In this document: positions 17,673 to 26,203 of the stretch, one piece after another
Layout of the letters: each line of letters starts with the position of its first letter
Position numbering within the stretch: position 1 is the stretch's first letter
NCBI RefSeq assembly: GCF_027988105.1
Contig: NZ_JAQJZJ010000010.1
Coordinates: 124,001 to 188,000 of the forward strand
Direction of reading: 5' to 3'
Source: Pseudomonas aestuarii
Lineage (GTDB): Bacteria > Pseudomonadota > Gammaproteobacteria > Pseudomonadales > Pseudomonadaceae
Length of the DNA: 64,000 bases
Notes under the pieces: model-generated
Seen by the model: the letters and a program-made list of their open reading frames with translations, nothing else
What the model was told of the DNA's origin: nothing
Database searches by the model: none
Position numbers and translations under genes: made by a program

Positions 17673-18338
17673 ATGTACAAGATTCTGATTGCCGACGACC
17701 ATCCGCTGTTTCGCGAAGCCATCCACAACGTTATCAGTGACGGCTTTCCCGGATGCGAAATCATGGAAACCGCTGACCTCGACAGCGCCCTGGCCATGAC
17801 CCTGGAAAACGACGACCTTGACCTGATCCTGCTCGACCTGAACATGCCCGGCATGCACGGCCTGAACGGCTTGATCAACCTGCGCAATGAAGCGCCGACC
17901 ATCCCGGTGGTGATCGTTTCCGCCGAGCAGGACAAGCAGATCGTGCTCCAGGCCATCACCTATGGGGCGGTCGGCTTCATCACCAAGTCCTCGCCGCGCG
18001 CGCAGATGACCGAGGCCATCCAGCAAATCCTCAACGGCAACGTCTACCTGCCGCCGGACATCATCCGTAGCCAGGGCAACAGCTCGCGACGCAGTCACCC
18101 GGAGAACCCCAGCCTCTCCGCCGAACTGCTCAACGCCCTGACCCGCAAGCAGCTGCTGGTGCTGGAGCGCATGACCAAGGGCGAGTCCAACAAGCAGATC
18201 GCCTACAGCCTGGACATCGCCGAGACCACGGTCAAAGCCCACGTCTCGGCGATCCTGCGCAAGCTCAACGTGCACAACCGGGTGCAGGCCATCCTCTCGG
18301 CGGGCGACATCGACTTCGCCGCCTACCTGCGGCGCTGA
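17673..18338 (+). CDS. agmR: LuxR/NarL-type response regulator AgmR (ErbR/PedR1-like)
   Basis: A 221-residue cytoplasmic transcription activator. The receiver domain has D8/D9, acceptor D55 in LILLDLNMPGM and a conserved Lys in FITKSS. The LuxR-type helix-turn-helix (about 150-215) has LTRKQLLVLERMTKGESNKQIA and AETTVKAHVSAILRKLNVHNR. The sequence is very close to what I recall of P. aeruginosa AgmR/ErbR, a regulator of PQQ-dependent ethanol and glycerol metabolism. An AGGTGAAAGG site precedes the ATG. In other pseudomonads a NahK/ErcS'-type kinase gene lies close by; here that kinase is found beyond an inserted region at 22027. Confidence 0.88.
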   Translation: MYKILIADDHPLFREAIHNVISDGFPGCEIMETADLDSALAMTLENDDLDLILLDLNMPGMHGLNGLINLRNEAPTIPVVIVSAEQDKQIVLQAITYGAVGFITKSSPRAQMTEAIQQILNGNVYLPPDIIRSQGNSSRRSHPENPSLSAELLNALTRKQLLVLERMTKGESNKQIAYSLDIAETTVKAHVSAILRKLNVHNRVQAILSAGDIDFAAYLRR

Positions 18339-18797
18339 ACTGGAGCATGGATCAGCCGCCCCCACTCCCATCGGCCAGATAGGTCCTGTGGCGATGTAGC
18401 GGGCCAAGATCCCTCTTGGGTATCGCCCCGCTCAACACCATCCCATGGATAGGCCGCGCTTGACCCCTTGCCCGACAGATACCCTATTGCCCTCTGAAGT
18501 CTCACCGGCGGTACCGACCTGTCGCCCAGCTCGCGCATCTGCTTGAGATCGTGCGGCAGTCGACGGCGATAGTTCACGCCACATAGACTTCTTTGGTGCA
18601 CGTCGAATAATGTCGAACGCGGAAATGCTCACGCAGTTGATCCGGTAGTCTCGTCTCGCCGCCTTTGGTGCAAAACTCGCCCAGAAGCACCAGCCTCCAG
18701 CTGGAGCTCCTGGTATAGACAGGGAGCTCCACAGTCGATAGGGAATGTTATGCACCAAATGGTGCGTCTGAAGGCACCATTTGGTGTCTATGAATCG
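18339..18797. other. Gene-free stretch with repeated TTTGGTGCA motifs
   Basis: No coding region is supported between agmR and the dispersed repeat at 18798. The nonamer TTTGGTGCA occurs directly at 18592 and 18664, inverted at 18751-18759, and as TTTGGTGTC at 18780. The last two lie in facing 14-mers (18752-18765 and 18774-18787) that can form a stem of about 13 pairs. This may be a recombination or protein-binding site at the edge of the inserted region. Confidence 0.5.
18752..18787. repeat. Inverted repeat GCACCA-AA-TGGTGC / GCACCA-TT-TGGTGT
   Basis: Two near-palindromic 14-mers lie 8 nt apart and are complementary to each other, so they can pair into a long stem or act as two dyad binding sites. 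Each resembles an NtrC box but has a 2-nt centre where NtrC sites have 3. Position at the border of a probable insertion makes an attachment or resolution site another option. Confidence 0.5.
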
Positions 18798-18885
18798 CCC
18801 CACAAGCAGTGAGCAATAGCGTTTCAAGCCTGTCGTCAGCGCGGTTGCATTCGTATATCCGGCCTGTTGTGGGCGCGAGCGCCCT
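18798..18885. repeat. Dispersed repeat, copy A (left flank of insertion)
   Basis: An 88-bp sequence running from CACAAGCAGTGAGCAATAGC to the palindrome GGGCGCGAGCGCCC. It matches 21941-22028 over its whole length at roughly three quarters identity and in the same orientation. On the minus strand both copies keep an open frame that translates alike (TNATxLTT), which I recall as a dispersed element often mis-annotated as protein in pseudomonads. It borders the two-gene insertion. Confidence 0.7.
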
Positions 18886-19035
18886 GTCCATTCTGTAGTT
18901 CGCGCAGCGGGGGCCAAGCGTTCAATCGATCACCCGGATCATGATTGTTATCGGCCTTTTTCCGCTGCAGGACTCGCCTGTTCCGACAGTGCTGCTGCTC
19001 ACCACAACCGCAGACAAACCTTCGCTTGCTCCTGA

Positions 19036-19149
19036 TCACTGCCGCCAGGCGGGCCTTGCGCTGCGCCAATCGCCGCTGAAGCGGTGTTCGTGGCACCACA
19101 CCGCCCAGCAGATTCGCACCAGCTTGTTAGCCAAGGCCAGCGCCGCCTT
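19036..19149 (-). pseudogene. C-terminal remnant of an IS110-family transposase
   Basis: On the minus strand a short frame reads KAALALANKLVRICWAVWCH followed by EHRF and soon a stop at 19036. This is the typical end of IS110/IS1111-type transposases, where a NK-R-WA motif precedes a short tail. No N-terminal DEDD domain is present, so the element is a fragment. It lies inside the left border of the region flanked by dispersed repeats and supports acquisition by a mobile element. Confidence 0.6.
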
Positions 19150-19313
19150 AAGAAGCTTGCTGAGTTGGGAGAACCTATAGCTGGAATGAATTTCCACTAA
19201 GATCCGAGGGAGAAGATCGGATATCGTTAAATCGGTACTCGAATCTGTACGCTTGGTTTGAATTCTGGAGCACGTTGCGATTTTTCAATTCAGGCCCGAA
19301 GAAACCGTTGACC

Positions 19314-20903
19314 ATGCCATACCGCTTTGAAGAATTTGAGATCAACATCGAGCAGGCCTCGTTAACACGCGGGGACGAGGAAGTTGCGCTTGAGCCGCGT
19401 GCTTACGCGTTGTTATTGCTGTTGATCCGTAATCGTGAGCGGGTGGTGAGCAAGGACGAGATCATCGAGCAGCTCTGGCAGGGGCGCTTTACCTCGGACT
19501 CGGCGGTCACCACCTGCCTGAAGACCCTGCGCAAGGCCTTGCAGGATGATGGTGAAAGGCAACGTTTTATTCGCACCCTGCGCGGCAGGGGATTTCGCTT
19601 CGTGGCGCAGGTGAGCGAAGTGCTTGCCGAGTCGCCTGTCATCGTCAGCATCGAAAGCGAATCTCCGCCTGACTGGTCGAGGATCGAAGTGCCCGACACT
19701 CAACCCTCCGCGCTGCAAGGAAAACCGTCGCTGATCGTCCTGCCGTTGCAGAATCTTGGCGATGATCCGTTTAGCGCGCTGATGTCGGAAGCGATGGCGC
19801 ATGATGTTATTCAGGAACTTTCCCGACTGCGCTGGCTTCGGGTGATTGCCCGCGGCACAGCGTTTCGTTTTCGCTTTCCCGATACCGACTTGCGTCTGCT
19901 GGGGCAACAACTGAAGGTGCGCTATGCCTTATGCGGCACGATCTCAACCTGGGGCGCTCGGCGGGAGTTACATCTGGAACTGTCGGATTGTCAGCTAGGT
20001 GATCTGGTCTGGGCGGATCGTTTCGATGTGTCTCAGGATCGCATGCACGGGGCGCGGGAACAGATTCTGGCGCGGGTTATTTCCTCGCTTGAAATCTATG
20101 TACCGATGCATGAGGCCAGTCAGGCCTCTCTGACGTCAACACAACGTCTCGACTCCTGGGGCAATTACCATCTTGGTCTTCGGCACATGTACCGGTTCAC
20201 GCCGCTGGCCAACCAGCAGGCCGCTCAGTATTTTCGCGAAGCGATAAGGCTGGACTCGCGCTTTGCCCGCGCCTATGCCGGGCTGTCATTCACCCGTTTT
20301 CAGGATGCCTTCCTCAATTACGATGACGATGTGAATGGCGCGATTGCCGATGCCCGGCGCTTTGCCGAAACCGCTGTCGAACTGGATGGGCTTGATCCGT
20401 TTACCAATTTCAACCTGGGGCGTTCGTTGATGCTCGAAGGCGAAGCGGATATCAGCCAGAGCTGGCTGGAGCGCTCCGTAACGCTGAGCCCGAATTTTGC
20501 CCAAGGCCATTATTCGCGCGCACTGGTCAATACGCTCCAGGGACAAACCGAAGACTGCATCGCGAATTCAGAACTGGCGCTGCATCTGAGTCCGCTTGAT
20601 CCGCTGCTTTACGCCAACTATGCGGTTCGCGCCTTGAGTTATTTGCGAATTGGCGACATGGAAAATGCCATAAAGGCGATTGAGAAGGCTGTCCGCACAC
20701 CCGGCGCGCACTATCTGATCCAGATGATTGCTGCATTGCTCTATGCCCTGAATCAGCAGATGGACAAAGCACAGTACTGGCGTCAGCAAGCCTTGCAACG
20801 TCACCCGAGCGCCAGTGCCAGACACTTCTTTGTCGCGCTGCCGTTCGCCGAAGAGAGTTTCCGACAAACCCTCAGCAAAGGTCTGCGCCTGGCGAACTTC
20901 TAG
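19314..20903 (+). CDS. Winged-helix regulator with TolB-like and TPR domains
   Basis: A 529-residue CadC-like one-component regulator without a membrane segment. The OmpR/PhoB-type winged helix (about 1-98) has LEPRAYALLLLLIRN, VVSKDEIIEQLW, TCLKTLRKAL and RGRGFRFV. A TolB-like N-domain segment follows (about 135-250, SLIVLPLQNLGDDPF) as in adenylate-cyclase-linked regulators, then TPR repeats (about 280-510, including AYAGLSFTRFQDAF and NFNLGRSLMLEGEADI). Start choice is uncertain: ATG 19314 lacks a ribosome site, while TTG 19275 has GGAG only 4 nt upstream. Codon use is less GC-rich than its neighbours, which fits transfer. It probably controls the adjacent convergent methyltransferase gene, but that is inference. 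Confidence 0.75.
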   Translation: MPYRFEEFEINIEQASLTRGDEEVALEPRAYALLLLLIRNRERVVSKDEIIEQLWQGRFTSDSAVTTCLKTLRKALQDDGERQRFIRTLRGRGFRFVAQVSEVLAESPVIVSIESESPPDWSRIEVPDTQPSALQGKPSLIVLPLQNLGDDPFSALMSEAMAHDVIQELSRLRWLRVIARGTAFRFRFPDTDLRLLGQQLKVRYALCGTISTWGARRELHLELSDCQLGDLVWADRFDVSQDRMHGAREQILARVISSLEIYVPMHEASQASLTSTQRLDSWGNYHLGLRHMYRFTPLANQQAAQYFREAIRLDSRFARAYAGLSFTRFQDAFLNYDDDVNGAIADARRFAETAVELDGLDPFTNFNLGRSLMLEGEADISQSWLERSVTLSPNFAQGHYSRALVNTLQGQTEDCIANSELALHLSPLDPLLYANYAVRALSYLRIGDMENAIKAIEKAVRTPGAHYLIQMIAALLYALNQQMDKAQYWRQQALQRHPSASARHFFVALPFAEESFRQTLSKGLRLANF

Positions 20904-20944
20904 GCCAGGCGACAGGTGCAGCCAGGGTTATCAAAGTCCCTGCA

Positions 20945-21784
20945 TCAGGCTTTTTTCGTGATCACGACTTCCAGGTAGGTGGAAGGCACGATCAGCGTCC
21001 CGTCGGTGGCGACGTTGCATTTCTCCAGCAGGCTGAGAATTTCATTGGCCAACTCAACCTGTTGCTCACTTGCCAGCGCGTTAAAGGCTTTGTGCGTTGG
21101 GCCGTAGTAAGTGCGGAACTCTTCCAGCCAATGCTCGGCAGACAGATAACGGAACAGAAAATCACGACTCTGGATGGCAATGTTCTGGGCCTGTGGCGCG
21201 AAGTTCGCCTCGATGAAGGATTCAGCCCCCCAGTTCGCCGGTGAGCTGACTCCCGCCGGTGGCGGCACATAGCGGCCGATGATCTTGAATAGCTGGCCGA
21301 TAAAACTGTCCGGTGTCCAGTTGGCCAGACCAATCCTGCCGCCCGGCTTGCAGACACGCAGCAATTCCGCCGCCGCCTTGACCTGATTCGGCGCGAACAT
21401 CACCCCGAAGGTGGAGACCACATTGTCGTATCGGTTGTCGGCAAAGGGCAGATTCTCGGCATCGGCCAGCTGGTAATTCACCTCCATCCCTTCGGACAGC
21501 GCACGGACCATGCTCTGATCCAGCAGATCCTGTACGTAGTCGGTCGAGGTGACCCGGCAGAAGCGGCGCGCGGCAGCCAGCGTCGCATTGCCATTACCCG
21601 CCGCGACATCCAAAACGGTCTGACCTGCGCTCAACGCCATGCTTTCGCACAGCAACTCTCCAGACAGCTGCAAGGTACTGCCGACCTTGGCGTAGTTACC
21701 CGAAGCCCACATGAGTTTCTGCTTGCTCTTGATGGCATCAAAGTCCGGGGTGTTGATCGTTGTGTCGGCGAGTGCAAGTGACAT
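20945..21784 (-). CDS. Class I SAM-dependent methyltransferase
   Basis: A 279-residue cytoplasmic methyltransferase of the UbiE-like group. Motif I is TVLDVAAGNGNATLAA (about 57-71), then a conserved Asp in SSTDYVQDLLD-like sequence (here TSTDYVQDLLD). Motif II region is ADAENLPFADNRYDNVVSTFG, followed by ELLRVCKPGGRIGLANW. The long middle and C-terminal part shows no other domain. ATG 21784 has GAGG 8 nt upstream. It converges on the winged-helix regulator with 41 bases between stops. The substrate is unknown. Codon use, like that of the neighbour, differs from the flanking host genes. Confidence 0.78.
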   Translation of the reverse strand: MSLALADTTINTPDFDAIKSKQKLMWASGNYAKVGSTLQLSGELLCESMALSAGQTVLDVAAGNGNATLAAARRFCRVTSTDYVQDLLDQSMVRALSEGMEVNYQLADAENLPFADNRYDNVVSTFGVMFAPNQVKAAAELLRVCKPGGRIGLANWTPDSFIGQLFKIIGRYVPPPAGVSSPANWGAESFIEANFAPQAQNIAIQSRDFLFRYLSAEHWLEEFRTYYGPTHKAFNALASEQQVELANEILSLLEKCNVATDGTLIVPSTYLEVVITKKA

Positions 21785-21940
21785 GGCGGCATCCTCTTGG
21801 CAACAGCACCTGGGTGGCGACTGCATGAGGCCAGACTACGGACCTCTGGAGAGGGGCGCTTGAGGGGTGTGTGGGGAGTTCGTGGGGATTGGGTGAGGGG
21901 CAGTATTTTGCCCAATACCTAATAAACCTATATGGGCTCT

Positions 21941-22028
21941 CCTCCAAGCAGCGAGCAATAGCTTTCCCAGCACTGTCGTCAGCGTGGTCGCATTAGTTAA
22001 ACCGGCCCGCGTTGGGCGCTATCGCCCT
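21941..22028. repeat. Dispersed repeat, copy B (right flank of insertion)
   Basis: Matches 18798-18885 in the same orientation and ends with the palindrome GGGCG-CTAT-CGCCC at 22013-22026, directly against the stop codon of the kinase gene. The palindrome may serve as that gene's transcription terminator. With copy A it encloses the IS110 remnant, the regulator and the methyltransferase. Confidence 0.7.
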
Positions 22029-24672
22029 ACCCTCCCTGCGCGCCCCGCTCCAGCAGATGACTCATGGCGGTCTTCAGCTTCATCGGCCGCACCGGCTTGT
22101 GCATCAGGGTGTGGCCCAGGGCGCGCATCTGCTGCTTGAGCTCGTTGCTGTAGTTGGCCGTGATCATCAGCGCCGGCAGCGGCGTGCTGCGCCTGGCGTT
22201 GATCAGGGCCACGGCGTCGACGCCGTTGCGGCCGTCATCGAGGTGGTAGTCGGCGATCAGCAGGTCGGCCTCGGCGTGATAGTTGTCGACCTGGCGCGCT
22301 AGGTCCTCTTCGGAGAGCGCGGTGACCACCTGGCAGCCCCAGGCTTCCAGCAAGGTGCGCATGCCGGCGCAGATCGCCGCGTCGTTATCCAGCACCCAGA
22401 TGCGCGAACCGCTGAGGCGCTCGAGCAGCAGATCGGGTGAGTCATGCACCACCCGAGCCCTGGGCGCGAGGGTGGTCAGCGGGACTTCGATGGCGAACAT
22501 CGAGCCCTGGCCCAAGTGCGAGGCCACGCGGATACGGTGGCCGAGCATGCGCGCGATCTTGTCGACGATGGCCAGACCCAGGCCCAGGCCGCGATCCTGT
22601 TTGCGGTGGGTCACGTCGCCGCGCTTGAATTCCTGGAAGATCTCGCCGAGCTTGTCCTCGGCGATGCCGATGCCGGTGTCCCAGACTTCGATCGACAGGC
22701 TCTGCCGGTGCCGGCGGCAGCCGAGCAGGATGCGCCCGCTGGTGGTGTAGCGAATGGCGTTGCTCAGCAGGTTACGCAGGATCCGCGCAAGCAACTGGAT
22801 GTCGCTGCGCACCAGCGCCGAGCTCGGAATGAAGTCCAGGCGCAGGCCTTCGCTGCCAGCAATCTGATGGTATTCGGCGGCGAGGTTTTCCAGCAGTTCG
22901 CTGACGGCGAAGGGCCCGATATCCGGCTTGATCACCCCGGCATCCAGCTTGGAGATGTCGACCAGGGTGCCGAGTAGGCTTTCCACATCCTCCAGCGAGT
23001 TGCTGACGTTGCGCACCAGGGCCGCGCTTTCGACCAGTTCGCGCTTTTCCAGCAGCGCACTGGTGAACAGCCGGGCGGCATTCAGGGGTTGCAGCAGGTC
23101 GTGGCTGACCGCGGCGAGGAATTTGGTCTTCGACAGGTTGGCCTGTTCGGCCTCGCCCTTGGCTTCGCGCAAGCGCGCTTCCATCTGCGTACGCTCGTCG
23201 ATTTCGCTGCGCAGCTGGGCGTTGAGGTCGGTCAGTTCGGCGGTGCGCTCGCGGACCCGTTGTTCCAGGTGCTGGTAGGCCTGATGCAAGGCCTCGGCGG
23301 TGCGCCGGCGCTCGGTAATATCGCGGATCAGCACGAAGATGCCGACCACCTCGCCGTTGGCCTGACGATTGGGTACATAGGAGCGCAACATGTAGCGCTC
23401 CTGGCCATTGTGGTTGGTCTCGGCGAACTCGAAGGTCACGCTTTCGCCGGATAAGGCCCGCTCGATGTAAGGCTCCAGGCGCCGGCAGTGTTCTTCGCTG
23501 TGCACCTCGCGCAGGCTCTGGCCGAGCATGGCGCCGCGCGGCCAGCAGTACCATTCCTCGTAGACCTTGTTGGTGAAGTCGTAGACCAGATCGGCATTGA
23601 GGTAGGCAATCAGCGCCGGCACGTGGTCGGTGATCAGGCGGATCCAGCGTTCGCTTTCGCTCAGGGCTTCGGCATGCCGGTAGCGCTCGGTGATATCGGT
23701 GAAGGTGTTGACGAAGCCGCCGGTGGGCAGTGGATGGGTGCGCACCTCGAGCATGCGGCCGTCGTACAGGCGCAGCTCCAACTCCTCGATGGACTTGCCG
23801 TTGGCATCGCGACTGGCGGGGGTCAGCAGCTGCAACTCGCTGTCGGCCATCACCTCGGCGAAAGGCCGATGGGCATTGATCGGTGCCAGGCCGCAGAGGT
23901 CGAGAAAGCGGTGGTTCCACAGCTCCAGCTGACCCTCGGCATTGACCATGGCCATGCCTTGCGACAGGTTGTCCATGGCGCGCTGCAGCAGCCGCGATTT
24001 CTGCGCCAGGGCCTGCTCGCGGCGCAGGGTTTCGTTGAGTTTGACCTCGGTAATGTCGGTGTAGAGGATCACCAGGCCGCCCTCGCGGGTCGGCCGCTCG
24101 CTGACCTGCACCCAGCGCCCATCGCGCAGGCGGTAGAGCATGTGCTCGTCGCGGTTGCCGCGCTGTTCCTCGACGACCAGGCCGGTGCTCTTGCTCAGGC
24201 GCTTGATCTCCGCCAGGCGGGTACCGGCACCGATGCGCGCCCGGCTGTGCGCCCAGAACGATTTGAAGCGGCTGTTGAACAGGACGATGCGTTGTTCGCT
24301 GTCGAACAGCACGAAGCCATCGGAAATACTCTCGATGGCATCGATCAGGTGCTGGTGGGCGGTTTCCGCGCGCAGCCGTGCATCGCTGAGCAACTGGTTG
24401 CTCGACTTCAGCTCGGCCATGGCCTGGTTCAGGGCATCGGTGCGTTCGCGCACCTGTTCGGCCAGTACCACCGAGTGCTGGAAGGCCGCATAGGCGTCGT
24501 CACCGCGCGAGTGGACCGACTCGACCCGCTCGATCAGCGCGCTGTTGATCCGCTTAAGCTTGTGGTTATCCCTTTCCAGCGCCGCGCAACGGGCTTGCAG
24601 CTCGGCGACATCAGCCTCGACCGGGACGGCCAATGGCGACTCCGGTGAAGGTTTGGTTGATGTGCATACCAT
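22027..24672 (-). CDS. nahK: Hybrid histidine kinase, NahK/ErcS'-like
   Basis: An 881-residue kinase with no membrane segment. It has an N-terminal coiled coil (about 20-110), then PAS domains (about 110-230, 235-350, 355-480) and a second coiled coil. HisKA has FLAAVSHDLLQPLNAARLF (His near 524). The HATPase has NLLSNAIRYT, DTGIGIAEDKLGEIF and GLGLGLAIV. A C-terminal REC has acceptor Asp near 803 in LLIADYHLDDG. It matches the P. aeruginosa NosP-associated kinase layout. ATG 24672 has GGAG 7 nt upstream although it overlaps the upstream nosP gene by 62 bases, so the two are coupled. In known systems NosP controls this kinase, which feeds the HptB/biofilm and PQQ-ethanol pathways. Confidence 0.82.
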   Translation of the reverse strand: MVCTSTKPSPESPLAVPVEADVAELQARCAALERDNHKLKRINSALIERVESVHSRGDDAYAAFQHSVVLAEQVRERTDALNQAMAELKSSNQLLSDARLRAETAHQHLIDAIESISDGFVLFDSEQRIVLFNSRFKSFWAHSRARIGAGTRLAEIKRLSKSTGLVVEEQRGNRDEHMLYRLRDGRWVQVSERPTREGGLVILYTDITEVKLNETLRREQALAQKSRLLQRAMDNLSQGMAMVNAEGQLELWNHRFLDLCGLAPINAHRPFAEVMADSELQLLTPASRDANGKSIEELELRLYDGRMLEVRTHPLPTGGFVNTFTDITERYRHAEALSESERWIRLITDHVPALIAYLNADLVYDFTNKVYEEWYCWPRGAMLGQSLREVHSEEHCRRLEPYIERALSGESVTFEFAETNHNGQERYMLRSYVPNRQANGEVVGIFVLIRDITERRRTAEALHQAYQHLEQRVRERTAELTDLNAQLRSEIDERTQMEARLREAKGEAEQANLSKTKFLAAVSHDLLQPLNAARLFTSALLEKRELVESAALVRNVSNSLEDVESLLGTLVDISKLDAGVIKPDIGPFAVSELLENLAAEYHQIAGSEGLRLDFIPSSALVRSDIQLLARILRNLLSNAIRYTTSGRILLGCRRHRQSLSIEVWDTGIGIAEDKLGEIFQEFKRGDVTHRKQDRGLGLGLAIVDKIARMLGHRIRVASHLGQGSMFAIEVPLTTLAPRARVVHDSPDLLLERLSGSRIWVLDNDAAICAGMRTLLEAWGCQVVTALSEEDLARQVDNYHAEADLLIADYHLDDGRNGVDAVALINARRSTPLPALMITANYSNELKQQMRALGHTLMHKPVRPMKLKTAMSHLLERGAQGG

Positions 24673-25765
24673 TGAACTGCTCCCCGTAGGTATTGAACCC
24701 TATGACTTGCTGGCTACGCAGGAAAGCCGAGACCGGCTCGACCCCGCCGCCGTCCTCGATCTCCAGGCGCCGCAGAAAACAATCGCAGCCAATGGTCAGC
24801 AGCAAGGGGCCGAGGCGCTCGCGCAGACCGTCGAACAGGCTTTCCAGGTTGGGCAACAGCGGCCCGGGACGCATGGCGGTCAGGACGATGCCGTTCTCCA
24901 CCGCACAATAGAAACTCAGGCTGAGGTCGTCATTGACCCGCTGGATCGAGCGCACGTAGTACTGGTCGCTGATGCGCACGGCCAGGGGGTTGGCGGCGAA
25001 CACCCGATGGTCGAGGGCCTCCAGCGGCACGCCGATCAACTCGGCGTATTCCTGCGCCGCCGGCGCTGCGTTCAGTTCGAACACGCGCCGGCTGGCGCTG
25101 TCGGCCCGGGTCACCACCAGTTTCTCGGCGCAGGGTTCGATGTGATGGGTGCTGAACACCTCGAAATCCAGCCAGGTATTGAACAGCACCACCACCGCCG
25201 CGCCGGTGTGGAACTGGCCGCCGTAGTAGACGTGGGTGTGGGTCAGGTGGTTGTCGTCGCCGGCCGAGCCGCCGAAATGCGGGATGCTGCCGAATGCCGC
25301 ACTGAGTGCGCCGAGCACCACCTCCTCGCGGCTGGACAAACCATCGAGCAAGGTCAGGGCGAAGCTGTGGCCCTTGATCGAGGCCAACTCGTTGTTGCGG
25401 CAATCCTTGGCCAGACGTTCGACCAACTGCTGGGCGTCGATCAGGCTGAAACGCTCCATTTCGTCGATCAAGGCACTGGCAATCGAGAAACTGCGATGAT
25501 CGAAACCCACCGCACTGACGCAGCCACGGCCGTAGCCCTGGGGGGTGATTTCCCCGGCGCTGGTGCAGCCGATCAGGTTGATGCCGCCGAAGTACTGATC
25601 CAGCGATTCGCCGAGGCTCTCCAGGTCGTATTCCGCCGAACAGAAGAACAGCACGAAACCCAGGTGCGGGTGAATCAGCTGGCGTGCCAGTTCCTGCGCC
25701 ACCAGCTCCACATCGGTGGCGCTCGAGGTCGCGGTGACGACGCCTTCGGTCCGTTCCTGCTGCAT
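24611..25765 (-). CDS. nosP: FIST-domain nitric-oxide sensor, NosP-like
   Basis: A 384-residue cytoplasmic protein with FIST_N (about 20-220) and FIST_C (about 225-370) domains. Typical stretches are LGFVLFFCSAEYDLESLGESL, INLIGCTSAGEITPQGYG and HFGGSAGDDNHLTHTHVYY, with a C-terminal IGFNTYGEQFNGMHINQTFTG region split here into parts. In P. aeruginosa the equivalent protein beside NahK binds haem and senses NO. Candidate haem ligands include the several conserved His residues, but I cannot pick one. ATG 25765 is preceded by GGGGCAAG; an in-frame TTG four codons earlier is less likely. Its 3' end overlaps the kinase gene. Confidence 0.83.
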   Translation of the reverse strand: MQQERTEGVVTATSSATDVELVAQELARQLIHPHLGFVLFFCSAEYDLESLGESLDQYFGGINLIGCTSAGEITPQGYGRGCVSAVGFDHRSFSIASALIDEMERFSLIDAQQLVERLAKDCRNNELASIKGHSFALTLLDGLSSREEVVLGALSAAFGSIPHFGGSAGDDNHLTHTHVYYGGQFHTGAAVVVLFNTWLDFEVFSTHHIEPCAEKLVVTRADSASRRVFELNAAPAAQEYAELIGVPLEALDHRVFAANPLAVRISDQYYVRSIQRVNDDLSLSFYCAVENGIVLTAMRPGPLLPNLESLFDGLRERLGPLLLTIGCDCFLRRLEIEDGGGVEPVSAFLRSQQVIGFNTYGEQFNGMHINQTFTGVAIGRPGRG

Positions 25766-25903
25766 AACTTGCCCCAATCAAAAACCCACCTGTCATGGGA
25801 TGATTCTACGAAGCTCTCAGCGTATGCCCCATGCCACTTGAGTCGCGCCGGCCTACTCCCTAAGTAGCAGAGCAGGCGAGCCAGTACCCGTCACAGCGCC
25901 GGC

Positions 25904-25996
25904 TCATAGGCAGCGCATCAGGAAAACCGGCAAGGCCAGGAACAACAACGTCACCGGTAAGAGGATCAGCAAGAGATCCAGGCTGTAGAGTTCCAT
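25904..25996 (-). CDS. 30-residue single-span membrane peptide
   Basis: A short frame that starts MELYSLDLLLILLPV and ends FLMRCL. About 22 residues form one hydrophobic span with a positively charged C-terminus. The start has a strong GAGGTG site 3-4 nt upstream, better than chance for this gene-poor spot. No known family is recognised; size and topology recall regulatory or subunit-like miniproteins such as KdpF, though the sequence does not match that. It lies between nosP and the porin gene on the same strand as both. Confidence 0.45.
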   Translation of the reverse strand: MELYSLDLLLILLPVTLLFLALPVFLMRCL

Positions 25997-26203
25997 GTTC
26001 ACCTCGCAAAAAACCACAATGGATTGCCCGCCGAATGCCATGCGCCCAGGCGCCAACCCCAGGTCCTGGGTTAATGGGCAAGACCTACAGGATCGGCGGG
26101 GTGAAAACCGCGTCATTCACCCCACTCCGGCGCTCTTAGTCCAACCACTTCAGAGGCTGGCGTTGCGCCGGCGCAGCCCGACACCGGGGCCAGGCATGCG
26201 GGC

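Noticed and set aside
18752..18787. NtrC binding sites
   Set aside because: The half-sites match GCACCA and TGGTGC, but the centre is 2 nt where NtrC boxes have 3, and no sigma-54 promoter lies nearby.
18432..18917. Minus-strand frame of 161 codons next to agmR
   Set aside because: It includes the dispersed repeat (TNATALTT translation) that recurs at 21941; the rest has no homology I recognise and no ribosome site.
22444..24648. Long plus-strand frames opposite the NahK-like kinase
   Set aside because: The kinase frame has intact domains and ribosome site; the opposite frames have none.
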